A DNA stretch of 64,000 bases from Vibrio sp. ES.051 (GTDB lineage Bacteria > Pseudomonadota > Gammaproteobacteria > Enterobacterales > Vibrionaceae). This document shows, piece after piece, positions 31,048 to 40,264 of the stretch. A program made the translations under genes and the position numbers. The stretch lies in assembly GCF_002563795.1 (NCBI RefSeq), contig NZ_PDJL01000004.1, positions 124,001 through 188,000 of the forward strand, given 5' to 3'. Every line of letters begins with the position of its first letter. Position 1 is the stretch's first letter. Under the pieces are notes generated by a model, which saw nothing but the letters and a program-made list of their open reading frames with translations, made no database searches and was not told where the DNA came from.

Positions 31048-32700
31048 ATGTTGAACAATATCAATCCAACGCAAACACAAGCTTGGAAAGCGTTAACAGC
31101 GCATTTCGAATCTGCACAAGATATGGATCTTAAAGAATTATTTGCTCAAGATGCGGCGCGTTTTGACAAATACTCTGCACGTTTCGGCTCAGACATCCTA
31201 GTCGATTACTCAAAGAACCTCATCAATGAGGAAACGCTGAAGCATCTGTTCGCCCTTGCTAAAGAGACTGAGCTGAAGTCTGCAATTGAAGCGATGTTTA
31301 GTGGTGAGGCTATTAACCAAACAGAAGGCCGCGCCGTTCTTCATACTGCACTGCGTAACCGTGCTAACACGCCAGTCATGGTTGATGGCGAAGACGTAAT
31401 GCCAGCGGTCAACGCGGTGCTAGAAAAAATGAAATCATTCACTGAGCGCGTAATCGGTGGTGAATGGAAAGGTTACACAGGCAAGGCAATTACCGATATC
31501 GTGAACATCGGTATCGGTGGTTCTGACCTTGGCCCTTATATGGTGACGGAAGCTCTAGCGCCATACAAAAATCATCTAAACCTTCACTTCGTGTCTAACG
31601 TGGATGGTACTCACATCGTTGAAACGTTGAAGAAAGTAAATCCAGAAACGACACTATTCCTAGTGGCATCTAAAACCTTTACGACTCAAGAAACCATGAC
31701 AAACGCACACAGCGCTCGTGATTGGTTCCTTGCAGAGGCAGGCGATCAAGCGCACGTGGCGAAGCATTTCGCGGCGCTTTCAACGAACGCGACAGCCGTG
31801 TCTGAGTTCGGTATCGATACTGACAACATGTTCGAGTTTTGGGACTGGGTTGGCGGTCGTTACTCACTATGGTCGGCAATTGGTCTTTCCATTGCATTAG
31901 CCGTTGGTTTTGACAACTTCGTTGAGCTGCTTGAAGGTGCTCACGAGATGGACAAGCACTTCGTATCAACAGACCTAGAAAGCAACATCCCTGTGATCCT
32001 TGCACTTATCGGTATTTGGTATAACAACTTCCACGGTGCGGAATCAGAAGCTATCTTACCTTACGATCAGTACATGCACCGTTTCGCGGCGTACTTCCAG
32101 CAAGGTAACATGGAATCAAACGGTAAATACGTTGACCGTGAAGGCAATGCTGTGACTTACCAAACGGGCCCTATCATCTGGGGTGAACCAGGTACTAACG
32201 GTCAGCACGCGTTCTACCAGCTAATTCACCAAGGTACTAAGCTGATCCCATGTGACTTCATTGCACCTGCAATCAGTCACAACCCAGCTAGCGATCACCA
32301 CCAAAAACTGATGTCCAACTTCTTTGCACAAACTGAAGCATTAGCGTTTGGTAAGAGCGAAGAAACAGTGAAAGAAGAGTTGGTGAAAGCAGGTAAGAAC
32401 GCTGAAGAAGTGGCAGCGATTGCGCCATTCAAAGTGTTTGAAGGTAACCGTCCAACAAACTCTATCCTCGTGAAGCAAATCACGCCTCGTACGTTAGGCA
32501 ACTTGATCGCAATGTACGAACACAAAATCTTCGTACAAGGTGTTATCTGGAACATCTTCAGCTTTGACCAATGGGGCGTGGAGCTAGGTAAACAACTGGC
32601 TAACCAAATCCTACCTGAGCTTGCCGATGAGTCTCAAATCAGCTCGCATGACAGCTCAACAAACGGTCTAATCAACGCATTTAAAGCTTATAAAGCGTAA
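31048..32700 (+). CDS. pgi: glucose-6-phosphate isomerase
   Basis: Interconverts glucose-6-phosphate and fructose-6-phosphate. It has 550 residues with the signatures [14 protein letters not shown] near 150, [20 protein letters not shown] near 330 and the C-terminal [12 protein letters not shown]. Usual length; its own terminator follows. Confidence 0.98.
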   Translation: MLNNINPTQTQAWKALTAHFESAQDMDLKELFAQDAARFDKYSARFGSDILVDYSKNLINEETLKHLFALAKETELKSAIEAMFSGEAINQTEGRAVLHTALRNRANTPVMVDGEDVMPAVNAVLEKMKSFTERVIGGEWKGYTGKAITDIVNIGIGGSDLGPYMVTEALAPYKNHLNLHFVSNVDGTHIVETLKKVNPETTLFLVASKTFTTQETMTNAHSARDWFLAEAGDQAHVAKHFAALSTNATAVSEFGIDTDNMFEFWDWVGGRYSLWSAIGLSIALAVGFDNFVELLEGAHEMDKHFVSTDLESNIPVILALIGIWYNNFHGAESEAILPYDQYMHRFAAYFQQGNMESNGKYVDREGNAVTYQTGPIIWGEPGTNGQHAFYQLIHQGTKLIPCDFIAPAISHNPASDHHQKLMSNFFAQTEALAFGKSEETVKEELVKAGKNAEEVAAIAPFKVFEGNRPTNSILVKQITPRTLGNLIAMYEHKIFVQGVIWNIFSFDQWGVELGKQLANQILPELADESQISSHDSSTNGLINAFKAYKA

Positions 32701-32716
32701 TATTCGGTTATAAAAG

Positions 32717-32746
32717 AAAAGGTCAGCAAATGCTGACCTTTTTATT
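32717..32746 (+). terminator. terminator after pgi
   Basis: AAAAGGTCAGCA/TGCTGACCTTTT, 12-bp perfect stem followed by T residues, 16 bp after the pgi stop. Confidence 0.9.
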
Positions 32747-32761
32747 GCCTGAGGCAAAAAC

Positions 32762-32794
32762 AAAATAGGCTGGCCAGTGCCAACCTATTTTTTC
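32762..32794. terminator. second stem-loop, between pgi and the CheX-like gene
   Basis: AAAATAGG-C-TGGC pairs with GCCA-A-CCTATTTT around CAGT, with A-run and T-run on either side. It is placed to stop the minus-strand cheX-like transcript, and works in both directions on paper. Confidence 0.7.
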
Positions 32795-32798
32795 TCTT

Positions 32799-33260
32799 TT
32801 ATTCGAAGCAAATTTCGATAAAGGCATTTCCCCACTGTGAAGAGAAAGGCATGATGATGATTGAGCCTTCACACTTGTGGCGAATCGTATGGCCTCGGCC
32901 AGAAACCACTACCGGTGTTGCCATATCAAAATCAAAACCACTTTCAGCCAGAATGCGTTTCGCACCACCAGTCACCATATTGGTGATCTCGCCCACCATA
33001 TCGGTGACTTCTTCGTTAAGTCCGGTAGGACGTTCACCAAGCATGTTCTGCATGATTTCCAGTGCTAACGCTTCATCAAAGGTAATTGACATTGAACCAC
33101 GAGTTTGTGGGCCGACCATGCCAATTAGACCAGAAACGTCACCTCGTGCGATCTCATCCTTTTTGATTCGCGGTTTTTGTGGCTTCAGTTCAAGAGAAGC
33201 CATGGTTTTTAGTACGTTCATTAAAGAAGCTAAAAACGGGTTTACAAATTCAGCGCGCAT
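32799..33260 (-). CDS. CheX-like chemotaxis phosphatase family protein
   Basis: Product of 153 residues. The CheC/CheX-family motif is visible as DMVGEITNMVTGGAK, with the paired catalytic residues E91 and N94 (E-x-x-N). CheX proteins dephosphorylate CheY-like response regulators. There is no SpoA or receiver domain attached, and no other chemotaxis gene is within the window. It is 9 bp downstream of zur on the same strand, so the two are likely co-transcribed. The substrate regulator is unknown. Confidence 0.85.
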   Translation of the reverse strand: MRAEFVNPFLASLMNVLKTMASLELKPQKPRIKKDEIARGDVSGLIGMVGPQTRGSMSITFDEALALEIMQNMLGERPTGLNEEVTDMVGEITNMVTGGAKRILAESGFDFDMATPVVVSGRGHTIRHKCEGSIIIMPFSSQWGNAFIEICFE

Positions 33261-33269
33261 AACGTTCTT

Positions 33270-33734
33270 CTATACTTTTTCTTTTGTCTCGGAGGAACAG
33301 GCCTGGCATTCACCATGAGTTTCAATCACTTGGTTGGTCAGTTTGAATCCATGCTTCTCGGCGTTTTCAGTTAATAAGGATATCAGCGTCTCATCTTCAA
33401 GTTCAACGACATCACCACATTTATCGCAAATTAGCAGTTGGAAAAAGTGCTGTTGAGTATTGAAAGAGCAACAAGTAATAAAGCTATTTGTTGATTCTAC
33501 TCGATGGATAAAACCTTGCTCGAGGAGAAAATCTAACGCTCGATAAACCGTTGGGGGCTTGGCCTGAGGTTCACTCTCTTTCAGTTGTTCCAATAACTCA
33601 TACGCACTTGAGGCACGACGATTAGAACAAATAAGTTCAAAAACGCGTCGACGTTGCGGAGTCAATCGTACTCCACGCTCTGCGCAGATACTTCCAATTT
33701 GTTCAATGATTGTTGGGTTCAAACCTTTCACCAT
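33270..33734 (-). CDS. zur: zinc uptake regulator, Fur family
   Basis: Represses zinc uptake genes when zinc is plentiful. The product has 154 residues from MVKGLNPTIIEQIGSIC, with the Fur-type winged helix (RGVRLTPQRRRVFELI, PPTVYRALDFLLEQGFIHRV) and two CxxC zinc sites (CDKCGD and CQAC). CheX-like neighbour aside, the family call as Zur over Fur rests on the sequence pattern. The start is uncertain: an in-frame ATG at 33764 would add ten residues, and neither has a clear ribosome site. zur is divergent from the original dusA start. Confidence 0.9.
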   Translation of the reverse strand: MVKGLNPTIIEQIGSICAERGVRLTPQRRRVFELICSNRRASSAYELLEQLKESEPQAKPPTVYRALDFLLEQGFIHRVESTNSFITCCSFNTQQHFFQLLICDKCGDVVELEDETLISLLTENAEKHGFKLTNQVIETHGECQACSSETKEKV

Positions 33735-33752
33735 AACTATCGGGCGTGCTCT

Positions 33753-33764
33753 ATGATAAATCAT
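33753..33764. promoter_or_regulatory. short palindrome in the zur leader
   Basis: ATGAT-AA-ATCAT sits 19 bp upstream of the preferred zur start. It could be an operator, but it does not match the full Zur box and no claim is made about the binder. Confidence 0.3.
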
Positions 33765-34117
33765 TTCTATACGAAGTTCGTTTAGAAACTCTGCATTTTA
33801 CCTGCTATCAGAACGAAAATCATGGATTAAAGCAAGTCGATGTCGGGGTGAAGTCGGAATAATTGTTACAGAGTGAGCGAACTTGTGATATTCGCATCTT
33901 TCCTTAATTGCTAACATGTTGCCAAAAGATCCTAGAGACTTTATTGACGACTTTTGAGTGAGAGTGACGAGATCTTCAAATCGTCGTCGGGTCAGCAAAG
34001 CAAATCATTCTTGCTGAAGCTAGCACCTTGAGGTGACTTGGGTATACAATACCCGACTTATTTTTTGAGCGTACTGCTGCGCTCGACCTTGGCAACATAA
34101 AAACGGGTGTTTAAATC
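33765..34117. other. zur-dusA intergenic region
   Basis: About 350 bp without a credible gene. It should hold the native dusA promoter. A GGGTAT-ACA-ATACCC stem-loop at 34040-34054 is followed by a T-run (plus strand). Confidence 0.5.
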
Positions 34118-34168
34118 ATGACTCATTCTTGCAGGCTATCTGTAGCGCCAATGCTCGATTGGAAGTGA
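34118..34168 (+). pseudogene. dusA: stub of the native dusA 5' end (16 codons)
   Basis: Reads [16 protein letters not shown] and then stops. The segment [10 protein letters not shown] is identical to residues 6-15 of the complete dusA 3.9 kb downstream. After the shared 13-bp core the sequence leaves the dusA reading. This is the original dusA start, cut off by insertion of an island. Confidence 0.88.
34151..34163 (+). repeat. attL core of the dusA-integrated island
   Basis: The 13-bp ATGCTCGATTGGA is repeated exactly at 38029-38041, each time within dusA codons for MLDW. The two copies bound the island remnant. Confidence 0.85.
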
Positions 34169-34293
34169 TTAGAGAGGTCGATTCAGCTAAAACAAGGCGT
34201 TACGTCTATTGCTGAAATCGTGAGGGATGGATGAGGGACAGTTACCATAAACACAAGCAGTAAATCACTCTCGCTCCTATCTTACGTCCCCTA
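34164..34293. mobile_element. left remnant of the island
   Basis: 130 bp between attL and the IS21 copy, with no gene. It holds AGGGACAG (34234-34241) and GTCCCCTA (34286-34293), matching the repeats at the right end, which suggests integrase arm-type sites. Confidence 0.6.
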
Positions 34294-34400
34294 TGTTAAA
34301 TTGCATCCAGAACTGATCCACTTCACCCCCTGATTTGCACCGAAAACTGATCCACATCATCTAACCTAAATCCTGCTGAGTCTTAGCAGGAGAATATGGA

Positions 34401-35915
34401 GTGATTGACGTGTCATTATTAAGTGTTATTCGTCGTTGGCATTTCCGCGAAGGAATGTCGCAAAGAGAAATAGCCAGACGTACTGGACTATCCCGAAATA
34501 CCGTTAAACGTTATTTGAAAGATCAAACTATCGAACCTGTTTATCCAAAGCGGCATTCATTGAGTAAACTAGACGAGTTTAAAGAATTACTGACTTCTTG
34601 GCTAAAACGAGAAATGAAGCGACCGAGAAAGCAGCGCAAAACGGTCAAAAACCTTTTTCAAGACCTCGTTCCGCTAGGCTATAGCGGCTCGTATGACAGA
34701 GTCGCTTCATTTGCACGTAAATGGCGCGAAGAACAAAAACTCGATGCGTCTAAACGAACGTATATGCCGCTAGAGTTTGCCCCTGGTGAAGCCTTTCAGT
34801 TTGATTGGGGCGAAAATTGGGCCTATATCAATGGCCATAAAACCAAGCTACAGGTCGCTCACTTCAAACTCAGTCATAGCCGCGCATTCCTCCTTCGAGC
34901 CTATTATTCTCAAAGTCATGAAATGTTATTTGATGCCCATAACCATGCCTTTCGCGTGTTCCAAGGCGTTCCAGAACGGGGGATCTACGATAATATGAAA
35001 ACTGCGGTTGATGCGGTCAAAAATGGCAAAGATCGAGTAGTGAATCGTCGCTTTTTAACAATGGTTAGTCACTACTTGTTTGAAGCCGACTTCTGCAACC
35101 CAGCCGCAGGTTGGGAAAAGGGGCAGATCGAGAAGAACGTGCGGGATGTGCGTTCTATCATCTGGCAGCGCGCTCCTAAGGTGAAAACCTTAGAAGAGCT
35201 TAATCAATGGCTTGAAGCCCAATGTTTACGGGACTGGCAGTCACGTAGACACCCTCAATATCGTGATATGACCATAGAGCAAACGTGGCTAAGTGAGCGC
35301 TCCCAATTAATGAAAGTCACAGCGCCGTTTGATGGTTTTATCGAGCAAAGCAAGCGAGTCTCCTCTACCTGTTTGGTGAACTTCGACAGAAATAAATACT
35401 CCGTGCCTGCAAGTTACGCAAACCGACGAGTGAGTCTGCACGCCTACCCCGATAGTATTGTTTTGGTGGCAGAAGGTCAGCCCATAGCAGAGCACCAAAG
35501 AGTCTTTAATCCTAAACATGAGCCGCCACACATTGTTTATAACTGGCGACATTACCTGTTGGTTGCGCAACGTAAACCAGGCTCTCTGCGTAATGGCGCA
35601 CCGTTTCACTTGCTCCCTGAGAGCTTTAAGCACCTGCAATCAATATTATTACAGCGTCTTGGCGGCGATAAGGAAATGGTCGAAATCTTGTCATTGGTTA
35701 TTCATCACGATGAAAAGCTGGTAGAGCAAGCCATTAATATGGCACTGGAAGCAGGCACACCATCAAAACAACACGTCATAAACTGTTTAAGCCGCTTACT
35801 CAATCCTTCTCCAGTTGTACCCGTCCCCGTCTCTCAAGGGTTGCGACTGGTTACCGAGCCAACCAGTGATACGTCGCGATATGACGAATTAAGAGGAAAA
35901 CGTCATGCACAATGA
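34401..35915 (+). CDS. istA: IS21-family transposase IstA
   Basis: DDE transposase of 504 residues. The N-terminal helix-turn-helix is [20 protein letters not shown] (about 17-36). The likely catalytic triad is D135 (FDWGENW), D197 (IYDNMKT) and E244 ([12 protein letters not shown]). The start is a GTG at 34401 with AGGAG 8 bases upstream; the nearby ATG at 34396 is out of frame and closes at once. The gene appears intact. Confidence 0.95.
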   Translation: MIDVSLLSVIRRWHFREGMSQREIARRTGLSRNTVKRYLKDQTIEPVYPKRHSLSKLDEFKELLTSWLKREMKRPRKQRKTVKNLFQDLVPLGYSGSYDRVASFARKWREEQKLDASKRTYMPLEFAPGEAFQFDWGENWAYINGHKTKLQVAHFKLSHSRAFLLRAYYSQSHEMLFDAHNHAFRVFQGVPERGIYDNMKTAVDAVKNGKDRVVNRRFLTMVSHYLFEADFCNPAAGWEKGQIEKNVRDVRSIIWQRAPKVKTLEELNQWLEAQCLRDWQSRRHPQYRDMTIEQTWLSERSQLMKVTAPFDGFIEQSKRVSSTCLVNFDRNKYSVPASYANRRVSLHAYPDSIVLVAEGQPIAEHQRVFNPKHEPPHIVYNWRHYLLVAQRKPGSLRNGAPFHLLPESFKHLQSILLQRLGGDKEMVEILSLVIHHDEKLVEQAINMALEAGTPSKQHVINCLSRLLNPSPVVPVPVSQGLRLVTEPTSDTSRYDELRGKRHAQ

Positions 35916-36666
35916 AGCGTTATTAAGCACATTAAAGGCACTCAAGCTTCACGGCATGGTTAGCAGTATTGTTGAACTTGCCTCTCAAAACTCTCCTGCT
36001 TATCAACAAGCTCAACCCATCCTTGAAACCTTGTTAAAAGCAGAGATAGCAGACCGTGAAGTGCGCAGTATCGCTTACCAAATGAAAGCGGCAAAGTTCC
36101 CAGTCTATCGAGACCTATACGGTTTTGACTTTAGCGAGAGTACAGTCGATGAGTATCTAATACGAGGTCTGCATCGCTGTGAGTTTATCAAAGACAGCCA
36201 AAACATCGTGCTTGTTGGTGGTCCAGGCACAGGGAAAACGCACTTAGCGACGGCGTTGGGCGTACAAGCCATACAACACCATCAAATGCGGGTCAGGTTC
36301 CTATCGACCATAGAACTCGTCAATACGCTAGAGCAGGAGAAGCAAGCGGGTCATGTGGGCCGCCTCGCTAATCGATTAGTGAGCTGCGACTTAGTCATAC
36401 TAGATGAACTTGGGTATGTCCCTTTTAGCCAAGCGGGTGGGACATTGCTGTTCCATTTACTCAGTAAACTCTACGAGCGTACGAGTATCGTCATTACCAC
36501 CAATCTCAACTTCACGGAATGGTCGAAAGTGTTTGGTGATGCAAAGATGACAACGGCATTGCTGGATAGGCTGACTCATCATTGTCACATCATTGAAACG
36601 GGTAACGACAGCTATGTTTTAAGGAATCAAAAAAGAAGTCGAAGGAGAAAACCAAATAGAAACTAA
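35905..36666 (+). CDS. istB: IS21-family ATP-binding protein IstB
   Basis: AAA+ helper ATPase that assembles on target DNA and drives IstA. It has 253 residues with Walker [10 protein letters not shown] (105-113) and Walker B LVILDE (163-168). It overlaps istA by 11 bp, so translation is coupled. The gene appears intact. Confidence 0.95.
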   Translation: MHNEALLSTLKALKLHGMVSSIVELASQNSPAYQQAQPILETLLKAEIADREVRSIAYQMKAAKFPVYRDLYGFDFSESTVDEYLIRGLHRCEFIKDSQNIVLVGGPGTGKTHLATALGVQAIQHHQMRVRFLSTIELVNTLEQEKQAGHVGRLANRLVSCDLVILDELGYVPFSQAGGTLLFHLLSKLYERTSIVITTNLNFTEWSKVFGDAKMTTALLDRLTHHCHIIETGNDSYVLRNQKRSRRRKPNRN

Positions 36667-36734
36667 CGTAAAAATGTAGTCTAGAATAGACTTACTTAGG
36701 TGGATCACTTTTCAGTGCAAATGGTGGATCAGAT

Positions 36735-37748
36735 TTAAGTGCAAATTAACACTGTGATCTTAGATATCTCAACGATGTTTAGCCCTCTTTCAAAAAGCTG
36801 GCATGCTCCTTCAGCCCTTAGGTCGTGGTAGTGCAGGTCTTCAATGCCTTGGGATTTACACATACGTTGCCATGCAGCTCCAATTGAAGTTGGGTGGTAT
36901 GGGAATATTCGCTCTTCGAGTTTGGGCTGACGCTCAATAATCTTCAGCGCTTCGGGAAAAAGTGGGATAGTGCAATGATTTCCCGCTTTTTTGCGTGGGT
37001 CTTTGCGATCTCTGATGGTGATTGTGTTGTCGCCTAACGAAAGATCCTCCCAAGTTACACGTGTGATTTCACCTAGACGCATGCATGTAAGTATCGATAT
37101 GTGGAAGATATCTACTAGTGGTATGTGGGATGCACGATGGTTTTGTCTTTTGAGTAACCCTTCTTCTGCAAGAGCTAGTTCTTCTTTGCTAGGTCTGCGG
37201 TCACGTTTATTGCTTCGACCAATGAGCCTATATTTAACGAGAGTTGGAATAGCCTCATTGTGGGCATGAATATTCGCCTTGTATCCAAAGATAGGGCCAG
37301 CAACATTGATGACGCTTCGTAGGTAAGTGATATCTTGATATACAGTTTGGGGCAAAGGTGCACTAGGTTCATTAAGTCTTTCTCTGCAATGTCTTACCAG
37401 ATGTGTTGCTGTCAACTGATCTGCTTGTACCAAAGCGATATCGTAGCTACGAAGTCTGCGTAATACGGCTTCTTTTGAGCGACCAAGATCTTTTGAGGTT
37501 ATCTGATCGTTAAGATACAAGGTAATTAGATCTCCAATGAGGATACTCTGTTTAGGCATGTCTATAGATGGTATGCCATTGTCCTCTAGTCCTTTTACGA
37601 CATCGTCAGCCCACACTTGTGCGAGAGATTTTTTGTCGAATGTTTTAGATTTCTCGAATACTCGCTTGTTATGCCGTGAAGCTCTTACTCTGGCTTTATA
37701 TTTGACCCCTGATTTACGTGCGACCTTTTCGATGTTGATTGTAGCCAT
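36735..37748 (-). pseudogene. dusA-targeting tyrosine integrase, truncated by IS21
   Basis: Tyrosine recombinase of 337 codons. The catalytic arginine R224 (CMRLGEITR), lysine K249 and H308-x-x-R311 (YHDLRAEG) are present, but the gene stops at EISKIT before the second histidine and the tyrosine nucleophile. Native sequence ends at base 36752; the last few codons (VLICT, stop) are read from the IS21 end. The start is 250 bp from dusA and the gene points away from it, the layout expected for integrases that insert into dusA. It should be inactive. Confidence 0.9.
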
Positions 37749-37995
37749 GTTTACCTCTAGCGTTGGATAGATTGCTTTAGAGGTGATTTACTTTTGCTCA
37801 GCAGCATTGAAGCTATGTCCGTAGATAGCTATAATCCGCCGCCTTTAATGGTATTTTTAGGGGACAGTGCATGTCCCCTATTTTGTCCCCTATCTGTCCC
37901 TCGGTGCTAAAATAAGCTCAAATGAGACAGATAATGTTGCAATGCCCCTTTGTGGTATTTGCCTTAAGATGCTGATACTAAAGGAGTATTGTAAA
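37749..37995. mobile_element. right end of the island with arm-type repeats and replacement dusA promoter
   Basis: Holds a perfect 8-bp stem AGGGGACA/TGTCCCCT (37859-37879), two copies of TGTCCCCTA (37872-37880, 37884-37892) and CTGTCCCT (37894-37901). These are probably integrase arm sites. This segment also has to supply the promoter for the restored dusA. Confidence 0.6.
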
Positions 37996-38976
37996 ATGTA
38001 CCCATCATCTAGACTCTCTGTCGCTCCCATGCTCGATTGGACCGATCGTCATTGTCGCTATTTCCATCGCTTAATGACCAAAGAAACCCTGCTGTACACC
38101 GAAATGGTGACCACTGGGGCGATCATTCATGGAAAAGGAGACTTCCTCGCTTATAACGAACAAGAACATCCGTTAGCTCTTCAATTAGGCGGTTCAAACC
38201 CAGCAGATTTAGCCACCTGTGCCAAGTTAGCTCAAGAACGTGGTTATAATGAGATCAACCTCAACGTAGGCTGTCCATCTGATCGCGTGCAAAATGGTCG
38301 TTTTGGTGCCTGTCTAATGGCAGAACCCCAGCTCGTCGCCGACTGTGTCGCCGCGATGAAAGCTGTGGTTGATGTACCCGTCACCGTAAAAACGCGTATT
38401 GGTATTGATGATCTAGATTCTTACGAATTCTTAACCGACTTTGTCTCTATTGTGTCTGAGAAAGGCGGTTGTGAGCAGTTTACTATTCACGCACGTAAAG
38501 CTTGGTTAAACGGTCTCAGTCCGAAAGAAAATCGCGAGATTCCACCATTGGATTACCCTCGAGCTTACCAGTTGAAAAAAGACTTTCCGCACTTAACCAT
38601 CGCAGTTAATGGTGGTGTGAAATCGCTAGAAGAAGCGAAAGTGCATTTACAGTATCTTGATGGTGTGATGATCGGCCGTGAAGCGTACCAAAGCCCATAC
38701 ACGCTCGCGTCGGTAGACCAAGAGTTGTTTGGCTCTAATGCGCCAGTAAAAAAACGCAGTGAGATTGTTGAAGAAATGTATCCATACATTGAAGCACAAC
38801 TAGCCAAAGGCGCGTATCTTGGTCATATCACTCGGCATATGCTGGGTTTATTCCAAAGCATGCCGGGTGCGCGTCAATGGCGTCGTTACATCAGTGAAAA
38901 TGCGCACAAGCCGGGAGCTGGTCTTGAAGTTCTGCAAGAGGCACTGGCGAAGATCCCCAAAGAATTGAACGTGTAA
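37996..38976 (+). CDS. dusA: tRNA-dihydrouridine synthase A
   Basis: FMN enzyme that reduces uridine 20/20a in tRNA D-loops. From ATG 37996 it has 326 residues with catalytic C93 in [19 protein letters not shown] and a TIM-barrel FMN site ([15 protein letters not shown]). The start has AAGGAG 9 bases upstream and gives family length; a longer frame begins at 37867 in the repeat region. The first codons (MYPSS) were supplied by the island; the part after 38041 is native. The gene remains whole and should be functional. Confidence 0.96.
   Translation: MYPSSRLSVAPMLDWTDRHCRYFHRLMTKETLLYTEMVTTGAIIHGKGDFLAYNEQEHPLALQLGGSNPADLATCAKLAQERGYNEINLNVGCPSDRVQNGRFGACLMAEPQLVADCVAAMKAVVDVPVTVKTRIGIDDLDSYEFLTDFVSIVSEKGGCEQFTIHARKAWLNGLSPKENREIPPLDYPRAYQLKKDFPHLTIAVNGGVKSLEEAKVHLQYLDGVMIGREAYQSPYTLASVDQELFGSNAPVKKRSEIVEEMYPYIEAQLAKGAYLGHITRHMLGLFQSMPGARQWRRYISENAHKPGAGLEVLQEALAKIPKELNV
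38029..38041 (+). repeat. attR core of the dusA-integrated island
   Basis: Second exact copy of ATGCTCGATTGGA, within dusA codons 12-16. See the attL entry. Confidence 0.85.
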
Positions 38977-39016
38977 AAATTGCCATTGATTGGTGAAATT
39001 AACCATCTAAACAATG

Positions 39017-39056
39017 AAAAGCCAGAGTGTAGAAACACTGCTGGCTTTATTTTTAT
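39017..39056 (+). terminator. terminator after dusA
   Basis: AAAGCCAG-A-GTGT pairs with ACAC-TG-CTGGCTTT, followed by a T-rich run. Confidence 0.8.
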
Positions 39057-39090
39057 ATATAAATCAGGGTATTAATCGATTTTGATTAAT

Positions 39091-39106
39091 TGGTATGGAA
39101 ACTGCT
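39091..39106 (+). promoter_or_regulatory. sigma-54 promoter of pspG
   Basis: TGGTATGGAAACTGCT keeps the GG at -24 and GC at -12 with exact spacing to the consensus TGGCACG-N4-TTGCW. It lies 32 bp before the pspG start. In E. coli, pspG is driven by sigma-54 and PspF. Confidence 0.8.
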
Positions 39107-39137
39107 GTAATGACTAAAAACAAATGGAGACGTGATC

Positions 39138-39353
39138 ATGTTAGAGCTAATCTTTATTTTAGTATTTGCGGCGACGTTATTAGTAACGGGTATCACGATG
39201 ATGACGGTATTCGCAGCTACGGGCATTGCGTTAGTTGTGATGTTTGTATTGGGTATGGTGGGTGTGGTCCTTAAACTATTACCGTGGTTAATTGTTATTG
39301 CTTTGGGTGTTTGGTTTTTCAAAAACTACGTAATCCAGCCGCGTTATAAGTAA
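39138..39353 (+). CDS. pspG: phage shock protein G
   Basis: Small inner-membrane protein of the phage-shock envelope-stress response. It has 71 residues from MLELIFILVFAATLLVTGIT with two hydrophobic segments and the conserved MVGVVLKLLPWLIVIALGVW. A GGAG site lies 8 bases before the ATG at 39138; an upstream GTG at 39132 is less likely. The sigma-54 site just upstream supports the identification. The rest of the psp genes are not in this window. Confidence 0.92.
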   Translation: MLELIFILVFAATLLVTGITMMTVFAATGIALVVMFVLGMVGVVLKLLPWLIVIALGVWFFKNYVIQPRYK

Positions 39354-39380
39354 AGGCTGCGGAGATTTAGTTGATAGGGA

Positions 39381-39417
39381 GGCGTGAGAATATGGTATAT
39401 TTTCTCTCACGCCTTTA
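39381..39417 (+). terminator. stem-loop after pspG
   Basis: 9-bp perfect stem GGCGTGAGA/TCTCACGCC with a 15-base loop and short T-run. Confidence 0.65.
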
Positions 39418-39453
39418 ACGTTAAATGTCAGCTACCTCGGAGTAAATAATCAC

Positions 39454-40113
39454 ATGATAAACAAAGCGGCCTTTGCTTTAACGGCTGTGTCGTTGGCAGC
39501 ATCTTTCCCTGCTTTCGCAGAGTACTCTGTGTCCACAAAGGTTGGCGCAGAGGTATGGGGGGCGGATACAAAGGTTAATGAAGTAAGACGAGACCGTCAT
39601 ACCACAGGGATTTTTTATGCGGCAATCGAGCATGACGTAAAGTATGTACCTAATGCACGCCTACGTTACTCGAGTGTAGATGCTGATTATATGGGCTTTG
39701 ATAAGCTCGATTTAACGTTGTATTACCAAGTATTAGAGCATGAATTATTGCATTTTGATGCGGGGATTACGTTCAGTAATTTAAGCGACACTAAATACAT
39801 CGATGCCGGCTCGCCAAAACGTGTAGAAGAATTTGATGAACTAGTTTGGGCTTGGCATGGTTATGCGGAAATTCAGGTTCCAAACACTCACTTTGATGTG
39901 ATTGGTGAGATGAACTTTGGCGATAACAAAGGGATCAAAAGCACAGATTTAATGGCAGGAATTCAATATCACGTGTCTTTCAAAGATTCTCAGTTGGCTT
40001 TCCGCAGTGGTTACCGCGTAATTGACTTAGAATCGGAGTTATTCCTGTCTAATTTAGGGAAAGAGTTTATCTTTGCCAATGGCTTTTTTGTGAGCACCGA
40101 GTACGTTTTCTAA
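39454..40113 (+). CDS. outer-membrane beta-barrel protein, TIGR04219-like
   Basis: Product of 219 residues with a signal peptide cleaved after PAFA, then amphipathic strands and a C-terminal phenylalanine (STEYVF). The pattern EVWGADTKVN... RYSSVDADYMGFDKLDLTLYY agrees with my memory of the TIGR04219 outer-membrane family of marine gammaproteobacteria. Function is unknown. Single gene with its own terminator. Confidence 0.72.
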   Translation: MINKAAFALTAVSLAASFPAFAEYSVSTKVGAEVWGADTKVNEVRRDRHTTGIFYAAIEHDVKYVPNARLRYSSVDADYMGFDKLDLTLYYQVLEHELLHFDAGITFSNLSDTKYIDAGSPKRVEEFDELVWAWHGYAEIQVPNTHFDVIGEMNFGDNKGIKSTDLMAGIQYHVSFKDSQLAFRSGYRVIDLESELFLSNLGKEFIFANGFFVSTEYVF

Positions 40114-40134
40114 AGTTGTACATTTTTATTTTTT

Positions 40135-40163
40135 AAAACGTCGCCTTATAAGCGGCGTTTTTT
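40135..40163 (+). terminator. terminator after the outer-membrane protein gene
   Basis: AAAACGTCGC pairs with GCGGCGTTTT (one G-U) around CTTATAA, followed by T residues. Confidence 0.75.
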
Positions 40164-40264
40164 TATATCACTTCATTATATTCATTCGAAATATTCTCCC
40201 TATTTGGCTCAGTTAGACCATGCTTACTTTGGAACAATGTGAAAAAATTAAAGCAGGGATAGCG

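Larger units (their letters stand above)
34294..36751 (+). mobile_element. IS21-family insertion sequence, 2,458 bp
   Basis: Complete element with imperfect terminal inverted repeats. Both ends read TGTTAA-N-TTGCA from the outside inward and share CTGATCCAC at bases 20-28. Further internal copies of TGATCCAC follow at each end (multiple terminal repeats are usual in IS21). It encodes istA and istB with an 11-bp overlap. The flanks (CCCCTA on the left, CTGTGA on the right) show no target duplication, so the element has lost its original neighbour on at least one side. Confidence 0.93.

Noticed and set aside
33798..33998. 66-codon minus-strand frame between zur and dusA
   Set aside because: No ribosome site, no recognisable domain, and it covers the region that should hold promoters.
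34294..36751. Simple IS21 insertion with target duplication
   Set aside because: Flanks CCCCTA and CTGTGA do not match, and the left flank does not continue the interrupted integrase.
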